Source: Bacteroidetes bacterium OLB12
GTDB taxonomy: Bacteria > Bacteroidota > Bacteroidia > Cytophagales > Cyclobacteriaceae
Assembly: GCA_001567185.1 (NCBI GenBank)
Contig: LNFR01000083.1
Coordinates: forward strand, 18,014-82,013
Reading direction: 5' to 3'
Length of the DNA stretch: 64,000 bases
Under the pieces are notes generated by a model. The model saw only the letters and a program-made list of their open reading frames with translations. It was not told the DNA's origin and ran no database searches. Position 1 is the first letter of the stretch, and each line of letters begins with the position of its first letter. Of this stretch, positions 58,687-64,000 are shown one piece after another. Position numbers and translations under genes: made by a program.

Positions 58687-59103
58687 ATGTGGTGGATTTA
58701 CGCAATTCTATCAGCCCTCTTCGCTTCTCTGACAGCAATTTTCGCCAAGTTGGGTGTAGCAAACATCAACTCAAATCTTGCAACAGGAATACGGACAGTC
58801 GTCATATTGATAATGATTTGGAGCATTGTGTTGGCAAGAGGCGAAGCAAAAGGAATTAATTCTTTATCAAAACAAGGAATTATCTTTCTTATTATTTCAG
58901 GGATTGCCACGGGTTTGTCCTGGTTGTTTTATTTCAAAGCCTTGCAATTGGGAAATGTGTCACAAGTGGCATCCGTTGATAAACTAAGTGTAGCCCTGAC
59001 AATAATCTTAGCGATTACCTTTTTAGGAGAAACATTGACACTAAGAACTGCAATTGGAGCAGTCTTAATCATCGCAGGGACTTTTACTATGATTGTAAAA
59101 TAG
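58687..59103 (+). CDS. EamA-domain small transporter
   Basis: A 138-residue protein made of one EamA (DMT superfamily) unit with about five membrane helices: MWWIYAILSALFASLTAIFA, then IRTVVILIMIWSIVLARGEA, a GLSWLFYFKALQLGNVSQVA region and two C-terminal helices. Single-domain EamA proteins act as dimers and move small metabolites. It is A/T-richer than the genes at 53.6-54.8 kb and is followed by a gap with an imperfect inverted repeat. Confidence 0.75.
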   Translation: MWWIYAILSALFASLTAIFAKLGVANINSNLATGIRTVVILIMIWSIVLARGEAKGINSLSKQGIIFLIISGIATGLSWLFYFKALQLGNVSQVASVDKLSVALTIILAITFLGETLTLRTAIGAVLIIAGTFTMIVK

Positions 59104-59154
59104 CACCACATAGTCGCACACCCATTGCCTGCCACCCTTCCCGCCACTGTTTAT

Positions 59155-59175
59155 GCACCGCAACGTTGTGCGGTC
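59155..59175. repeat. Imperfect inverted repeat GCACCGCAAC/GTTGTGCGGT
   Basis: At 59155-59175 the bases GCACCGCAACGTTGTGCGGTC can pair ACCGCAAC with GTTGTGCGGT, leaving one bulged T. It lies 52 bases after the EamA gene, before the DUF4386 remnant. Its form recalls integron-type recombination sites, but the box sequences do not match the consensus, so I call it only an inverted repeat. Confidence 0.35.
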
Positions 59176-59236
59176 ATTGTATATCAACACCTGTAACAAA
59201 AAGCTACATTATTCGTCTTTCAATACAAATTCATTT

Positions 59237-59326
59237 ATGGTAAAGAAAAATACAATAGCAAGAATTGCAGGTCTAATATATTTTAAGATGGTTCTTACAA
59301 TGAAAACAAACAGCAATCACAAATAA
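59237..59326 (+). pseudogene. N-terminal remnant of a DUF4386-like membrane protein
   Basis: An ATG at 59237 opens 29 codons beginning MVKKNTIARIAGLIYFKMVL. The NTIARIAGLxYL start is typical of DUF4386 membrane proteins, which are about 220 residues; here the reading stops at 59324-59326 after a short unrelated end. It is a fragment left of a gene, next to another small membrane-protein gene. Confidence 0.5.
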
Positions 59327-59335
59327 AGAAATAGA

Positions 59336-59755
59336 ATGACAACACATTTAGAAGACTTCAAAATAAACATAAGAATAAAACTTTCTGCATTATGGACATC
59401 TGTGATGTTTTGCTACATCTATGGTGACTATTTTGAGCTATATGTTCCTGAGAAAGTGCAAGGGCTTTTGAACGGACACAATATGTTAGACACACCAATA
59501 AAATTGTTCACAGCAACTTTTATTCTAACAGTTCCAGCTTTGATGATTTTTCTTTCTTTAATGCTATCAGCCAAATTGACAAAATGGCTTAATATCGGAA
59601 TTGGAATTTTTTTTACCATCTTAACCTTTTTAGTAGGAATTTCATCAATTTCTGAATGGAGAATGTTTTATGTTTTTTTGTCATTCCTTGAAAGTATAAT
59701 TACACTGATAGTTATTTGGCAGGCCTGGACTTGGAAAAAATCGAATGTCGAATAA
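59336..59755 (+). CDS. Small four-helix membrane protein of unknown function
   Basis: A 139-residue protein with four hydrophobic segments (IKLSALWTSVMFCYIYGDYF, LFTATFILTVPALMIFLSLM, WLNIGIGIFFTILTFLVGIS, MFYVFLSFLESIITLIVIWQ). The pattern LSALWTSVMFCYIYGDYFELY resembles small DUF6326-type membrane proteins, from memory. It starts 10 bases after the DUF4386 remnant. Function unknown. Confidence 0.55.
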   Translation: MTTHLEDFKINIRIKLSALWTSVMFCYIYGDYFELYVPEKVQGLLNGHNMLDTPIKLFTATFILTVPALMIFLSLMLSAKLTKWLNIGIGIFFTILTFLVGISSISEWRMFYVFLSFLESIITLIVIWQAWTWKKSNVE

Positions 59756-59895
59756 AAAACAACCTGACCTGCCCCCCTATAGACTGCTAAGAATCAGAAC
59801 GGGATAGTATATGGAAATATGCCGTAAGCAGTAAAGTGTTTGACAACCACTGATTAGCCTGCACGATTGCTAAGACCTTCGTAAAAACAACCCCA

Positions 59896-61956
59896 TCACA
59901 ACAGTCCCTGCTCTTCCAGTTTCTGTTTTAATTTTTCGTGGTTGGTCCAAAACTTCTCTTTCACTTCCTGCATCAGCTTGATGAATTCCGGTGAGCGCTC
60001 CGCCTCGGTCAGGTGCGGGCCTTTATCCATAAACAGGATAATCCAATATGGCACATCCCCTTCGCGGGCAAAAAGTTTCAAATGCTCGATTGCTTTCGCG
60101 CTGTCGTTCAGTTGGCAATAGTAAACAGCCAGCCCAAGATTTCTGTAGATCGTCTGGTCGGTATCGAGGTATTTTCGATATCGTTCATAGAATGCCTTTG
60201 CCTTCTCTTTTTCACCTGCAAGTTCATATACCCTGCCAATAAGGAGGTTTTCGTGTTCAAACACATCCAGTTTATTTACTTCGCGGTAGCGGTTAAAGCG
60301 CACATAGTATTTATACGCGGTGTCATACTCTTCCAGGTAATAACTTACTTTGGCAATATCCTGCAGAATATCAAAGCGGGTGGTGTCTCTCCGGTACTCT
60401 GCCTGCAAAAGATCGCGTGTGTGTTTCAGGTTTCCTTCTTTGGCATAAAGTACAAACGCCCGCACATAACGCGAAAAAGAATTTTCCGGGTAGAACTCCA
60501 GCGATTTGTCGATGTGTTCAAGAGACTGATCTACAAAACCGGTTTGAATGAGTGCGTTGGCCAGGCGCAAATGAAAATAACTGATCGCCACAGAATCGCC
60601 CGATTGGGCATTCCGCGTTAAGCCCATCAAGGCATACTCCAGGTACTTGCCGGTATTGGGCAAATACATGTAATAAAAATCGGCCAGCAGCCCGAGCACT
60701 TCTGTTGAGTTGGGATTGTATTCAAGCGCCCGTTCCAGGTAGGGCAATGCTTCCTTGTACTCCTTTCGGGTCAGGTAATACATTCCCTTCGTCATTAAAC
60801 TTTCAGCCAGCGAGGGATCATGAAGCACTGCCTTATCCGCGTAAGCGCCAAGTTTATCAACATAGATTTTTTCGGCCTGAAACATATCGAGGTAATAGCA
60901 CGCCATGCCCGCACACGCGTAGGCTAACGCAAACGCAGGATCTTTCGAAATGGCTTCATCAAAATGCACCAGCGACTGCATGAGGTTTGCGCCACCCCCC
61001 ACTTTCAACAAGTCAACTCCCTTTAAAAAGGCATCGTACGCTTCCAGGTTTTGTGTCGGTCGTTTTTGTATCCGGCTTCTTTCATCGGGAGTAATTACCG
61101 CCTGAATTTCGTTTGCAATGTCTTCTGAAATTTCCTGTTGCAAAGCAAAAATATCAACCGCCTCGCGCCTGTATTGCCGGCTCCACAAATGGGTGTCGGT
61201 GGTGCCGTCTATCAATTGAATATTCAGCACGATGCGCTCCCCCATTTTCTGGCCGCTGCCCTCCACAAAGTAAGTTACATTCAGTTCCTTTGCGATCTCG
61301 GGTATGGTTTTAGAACTGCTTCGGTATTTCTCTGCCGAGGTGCGACTCAACACACGCAGGGCCTTTATCTTTTGAAGGTTGTTGAGGGTTGCTTCCATCA
61401 AGCCGTTGATGAGATATACATTGGTAGAATCGCTGCTGTCGTTTTTGAAAGGCAATACCACAATTGATTTTTCCTTCGCCAGAGGTTCCTCCTTTTTTAA
61501 ATGAGGAAATAAAAACCAACCTGCGGCTACAAGGCCGGTTAACAACACCACAAGCAGCAGCCATTTTATTTTCTTACTTGAAGAAGGTGGTGGCGATACC
61601 GGAACGGGTTCTTGTTCTGAAATTCTTTTTCCGGCTTCACCGGGCGGGTAGCCGTAATATTCGCGAAAGCATTTTATAAAATAAGAGGTACTGTTAAAAC
61701 CAACCTGGTGTGCTACTTCCGAAACATTAAAAGAACCAGTGCGCAGCAATTGCATGCCTTTGGTGAGGCGGGCCTGGCTTATCAGTTGGCTCACTGAAAG
61801 GTTGGTGGCTTTCTTCACCTTGCGCAGCAGGTTAGAGCGGCTCATGTTCAGTGCATCGGCCAGTTCGCTTACACCAAACTGCTCATTGGCCAGGTGCTCG
61901 TTAATCTTTGCCGAGAGTTGATTCAGAAATTCGGTATCCTGGGGCGATTCGGACAT
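59896..61956 (-). CDS. Membrane-spanning AraC-type HTH regulator with TPR domain
   Basis: A 686-residue protein from the ATG at 61956 (MSESPQDTEFLNQLSAKINE). Residues 5-105 are an AraC double HTH (VSELADALNMSRSNLLRKVK, NVSEVAHQVGFNSTSYFIKC). A membrane helix (WLLLVVLLTGLVAAGWFLF) near 135-155 follows, then a FlgO/TolB-like segment (KSIVVLPFKNDSSDSTNVYL, NVTYFVEGSGQKMGERIVLN) and at least seven TPR units to the end. DNA-binding in the cytosol with a periplasmic sensor gives a ToxR-like one-component regulator. It is divergent from the ankyrin lipoprotein and acyltransferase genes, its likely targets. Confidence 0.8.
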   Translation of the reverse strand: MSESPQDTEFLNQLSAKINEHLANEQFGVSELADALNMSRSNLLRKVKKATNLSVSQLISQARLTKGMQLLRTGSFNVSEVAHQVGFNSTSYFIKCFREYYGYPPGEAGKRISEQEPVPVSPPPSSSKKIKWLLLVVLLTGLVAAGWFLFPHLKKEEPLAKEKSIVVLPFKNDSSDSTNVYLINGLMEATLNNLQKIKALRVLSRTSAEKYRSSSKTIPEIAKELNVTYFVEGSGQKMGERIVLNIQLIDGTTDTHLWSRQYRREAVDIFALQQEISEDIANEIQAVITPDERSRIQKRPTQNLEAYDAFLKGVDLLKVGGGANLMQSLVHFDEAISKDPAFALAYACAGMACYYLDMFQAEKIYVDKLGAYADKAVLHDPSLAESLMTKGMYYLTRKEYKEALPYLERALEYNPNSTEVLGLLADFYYMYLPNTGKYLEYALMGLTRNAQSGDSVAISYFHLRLANALIQTGFVDQSLEHIDKSLEFYPENSFSRYVRAFVLYAKEGNLKHTRDLLQAEYRRDTTRFDILQDIAKVSYYLEEYDTAYKYYVRFNRYREVNKLDVFEHENLLIGRVYELAGEKEKAKAFYERYRKYLDTDQTIYRNLGLAVYYCQLNDSAKAIEHLKLFAREGDVPYWIILFMDKGPHLTEAERSPEFIKLMQEVKEKFWTNHEKLKQKLEEQGLL

Positions 61957-62199
61957 AAACAATTTTCAATTCAGGGCGAAATAACAAAAACTGTTTGAGT
62001 ATCCGGCTACATGCCGTTGCCCGATCCGATTTTAAAGCAGATCAACCCGCTTTGCTTCAAAAGTGATACGCCTGCTTCAAATTTTATGCTTATTCCTTCA
62101 AAATTGACGCTTTTCTGCACATCGCTGCTTAGTCGCCCCGGGGCTGTTGCCGTTCATTTGCACCATCAGAAAACAAAATTTTAACTCAAACAAAAACGT

Positions 62200-62751
62200 A
62201 TGAAAACTCCGAGTCCTGTTTATTTGCTGGTGACCCTCTTTCTTCTGGCAGCCTGCACCGCTAAAGAAACCAGCCAAACTGCTTCCGCAGTAAAAGCCCC
62301 TGCGGTGGACCTGCACACCGCGGTAGTGAGTGGTAACCTTGAAGCGGTAAAACAACACATTGCTGCCGGCAGCGATTTGAATGTACCCGATCCCTTTGGG
62401 GGATCAAGTCCCTTGATCAGCGCGGCTGTGTTTGGTAAAAGCGAAATCGCCAAAGTATTGATCGATGCCGGGGTTGATCTTAATTTTCAGAATAGCGATG
62501 GATCTACCGCTTTGCATTCGGCCGCCTTCTTTTGTCATCCGGACATTGTGAAGATGCTGTTGGAAAAACAAGCTGATAAAACGATCAAAAATAAATACGA
62601 AGCCACTGCTTACGACAATGTGGCTCTTCCCTTTGCACAAATGAAAGATGCCTACGACATGATGGGTAATGTGCTTGGGCCCATGGGGCTTAAGCTTGAT
62701 TATGCTTACATCGAAAAAACCCGGCCGGAGATTGCTGAGATGTTAAAATAA
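62200..62751 (+). CDS. Ankyrin-repeat lipoprotein
   Basis: A 183-residue protein with a lipoprotein signal (VYLLVTLFLLAAC) and three or so ankyrin repeats: DLHTAVVSGNLEAVKQHIAA, SPLISAAVFGKSEIAKVLID and STALHSAAFFCHPDIVKMLL. A C-terminal helix (TRPEIAEMLK) closes it. It would sit at a membrane facing the periplasm or cell surface and bind a protein partner. Its promoter lies in the 243-base divergent region shared with the HTH-TPR regulator. Confidence 0.75.
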   Translation: MKTPSPVYLLVTLFLLAACTAKETSQTASAVKAPAVDLHTAVVSGNLEAVKQHIAAGSDLNVPDPFGGSSPLISAAVFGKSEIAKVLIDAGVDLNFQNSDGSTALHSAAFFCHPDIVKMLLEKQADKTIKNKYEATAYDNVALPFAQMKDAYDMMGNVLGPMGLKLDYAYIEKTRPEIAEMLK

Positions 62752-62834
62752 AAAAGTTGGCAATAGGCAAATTGCAGTAGGCAGTTATAACCTGCTTACT
62801 GCTATACCAAATTTCTAATCATCAAACTGTAAAA

Positions 62835-63884
62835 ATGAGACGCTACGACATTGACTGGCTGCGTGTAATCGCAATCGGGTTATTATTGATCTACCATGTG
62901 GCCATCGGCTTTCAACCCTGGGGCCGGATGATCGGCTTCATTACCTCGTCACAATCGTGGGATGCTTTGTGGATACCCATGGCCATGCTGAATGTGTGGC
63001 GGATTCCGCTCTTGTTCTTTGTTTCGGGAATGGGTGTGTACTTTGCTATGCGCCAACGCAACTGGAAAGAATTGATAACCGAACGCACCCTGCGCATCTG
63101 GCTGCCGTTTGTCTTTGGCATGTTTGCGATTGTTCCGCTGCATGTGTTTGTCCTGTTCTACTACAGCAAAATGGAATTGCGATACATAATTGACCCCGGG
63201 CACTTATGGTTTCTGGGCAATATCTTTGTGTATGTTTTGCTGCTGTCTCCCCTCTTCTACTATCTGAAAAATAATGAGCATGGAAAAGTGGTTCGTGCCA
63301 TCAGGACTGTATTCCATACTCCGTTGGGTTTGCTTGTGGTGATGGCTGCTTTCGTGGCTGAAGTTCTGATTGTAAAACCTATTCCTTATGAATTGTATGC
63401 CATGACCTGGCATGGATTTTTTCTCGGACTGCTTGCCTTCTTCTTTGGTTTCTGTTTTGTGCTGAGCGGAGACCGGTTCTGGAAAATGCTGTTAACGTGG
63501 CGTTGGATGTTCCTGGTGCTTGCGGCTGGTTTGTTTGCATTGCGCTTCTTTTACTTCAAGCTGCAGGCTCCTGCCTACTTGCTTGTAGCAGAATCGCAGC
63601 TGTGGATTTACAGCGTGCTGGCATTTGGGCATAAGTATTTAAACCGTGGCGGAAAAGTATTGCAATACCTGAGCGCTGCGGCCTACCCGGTTTACATTTT
63701 GCACATGGTATTTCTTTACCTGGCATCAATGTTTGTGTTTTCATTTAACCTGCCGGTACAACTTCAGTTTTTGTTGGTGTTGCTGTTAACCCTGGGCGGG
63801 TGTTTGCTTTCGTACGAGGTAATCCGAAGAATAAAATGGGTGCGTGTGTTATTTGGGATGAAATTGAACGCTGCCAAAAATTAA
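62835..63884 (+). CDS. Acyltransferase 3 family membrane protein
   Basis: A 349-residue integral membrane acyltransferase with about ten helices. The family start MRRYDIDWLRVIAIGLLLIY carries the conserved Arg-x-x-x-hydrophobic pattern; RIPLLFFVSGMGVYFAMRQR, ERTLRIWLPFVFGMFAIVPL and HLWFLGNIFVYVLLLSPLFY are typical of OpgC/acyltransferase-3 proteins, with a possible catalytic His in the latter. It may O-acetylate a surface glycan. It follows the ankyrin lipoprotein on the same strand after 83 bases. Confidence 0.8.
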   Translation: MRRYDIDWLRVIAIGLLLIYHVAIGFQPWGRMIGFITSSQSWDALWIPMAMLNVWRIPLLFFVSGMGVYFAMRQRNWKELITERTLRIWLPFVFGMFAIVPLHVFVLFYYSKMELRYIIDPGHLWFLGNIFVYVLLLSPLFYYLKNNEHGKVVRAIRTVFHTPLGLLVVMAAFVAEVLIVKPIPYELYAMTWHGFFLGLLAFFFGFCFVLSGDRFWKMLLTWRWMFLVLAAGLFALRFFYFKLQAPAYLLVAESQLWIYSVLAFGHKYLNRGGKVLQYLSAAAYPVYILHMVFLYLASMFVFSFNLPVQLQFLLVLLLTLGGCLLSYEVIRRIKWVRVLFGMKLNAAKN

Positions 63885-63974
63885 ATTGGGCTGGTCTGGT
63901 CTGGTCTGTGTCACCACAGACAATTAAATCATTAAATCTCTTATTGACTACACCAACTAACCAACTTCCGGGCC

Positions 63975-63990
63975 GAAAAGACCTGACAGC
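63975..63990. repeat. Partial copy of family 2 palindrome at the window edge
   Basis: GAAAAGACCTGACAGC repeats the right arm of the palindrome at 57640-57664. The left arm is not seen before it (CTTCCGGGCC instead). The last 116 bases of the window (63885-64000) hold this and a short CTGGT tandem near 63891, with no gene. Confidence 0.4.
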
Positions 63991-64000
63991 TAACAGAAAA

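Noticed and set aside
59155-59175. Possible integron attC site
   Set aside because: The bulged inverted repeat is suggestive, but the R-box consensus (GTTRRRY and RYYYAAC) is not met and no integrase is in view.
1-64000. tRNA, rRNA and CRISPR arrays
   Set aside because: Intergenic gaps were read for cloverleaf arms, rRNA-like sequence and regularly spaced repeats; none was seen. A covariance-model search would be decisive.

Overview
The window is a piece of a Bacteroidota chromosome, most likely from the order Cytophagales. The signs are a C-terminal type IX secretion (T9SS) sorting domain, DUF5687 ABC permease, a DUF4159/MoxR/DUF58/BatA/DUF4175 operon, Tat-type TldD proteins, DUF1080 and CE15 secreted hydrolases, many signal peptides and lipoboxes, and start sites without clear Shine-Dalgarno sequences. 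No rRNA, tRNA or CRISPR array was seen. The family level is inference; no marker for finer placement is present except uvrA and proC.

Layout. 1-8.2 kb: start of a secreted protein, a DUF5687 ABC exporter pair, a metallo-beta-lactamase-fold hydrolase, a P-type cation ATPase, a truncated KilA-N gene and a MATE exporter. 8.2-12.2 kb: a DUF885 peptidase followed by accessory DNA (PIN toxin-antitoxin pair, two small membrane proteins, DUF5946) containing a recombination scar. 12.2-28.1 kb: a long minus-strand block. Three exported TldD proteins and two TldE proteins stand upstream of DUF4159, MoxR AAA+ ATPase, DUF58, BatA-like, DUF4175 and a large membrane protein, mostly with overlapping stop and start codons. 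This looks like one cell-envelope quality-control or peptide-processing unit. 28.3-36 kb: proC, a DUF6364/PIN pair, an RNA methyltransferase, an S15-type hydrolase, a glycerophosphodiesterase, a lipoprotein, an S10 peptidase and a nucleotidyltransferase pair. 37-46.8 kb: a long beta-repeat T9SS cargo protein, uvrA, an acidic small protein, an ECF sigma factor with partner, DUF1080, a lipoprotein and a glycosyltransferase.

46.9-53.4 kb is the most unusual part: an A/T-richer, three-gene plus-strand island. It holds a 1600-residue protein joining a DEDD-type exonuclease, a RecQ helicase and a UvrD helicase, then an HNH endonuclease, then a small putative PD-(D/E)XK-like nuclease. I regard it as the best candidate for an undescribed DNA-targeting (defence) cassette. 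53.5-64 kb: a CE15-type esterase, an MNT/HEPN toxin-antitoxin pair, an NmrA-like reductase, an esterase, an AraC regulator, cassette-like small genes, an HTH-TM-TPR regulator, an ankyrin lipoprotein and an acyltransferase.

Quality note: sixteen single-base frameshifts are visible, nearly all in short homopolymers and including uvrA and proC. They look like uncorrected sequencing errors, so genes split by them are annotated here as single genes with the shift site given.
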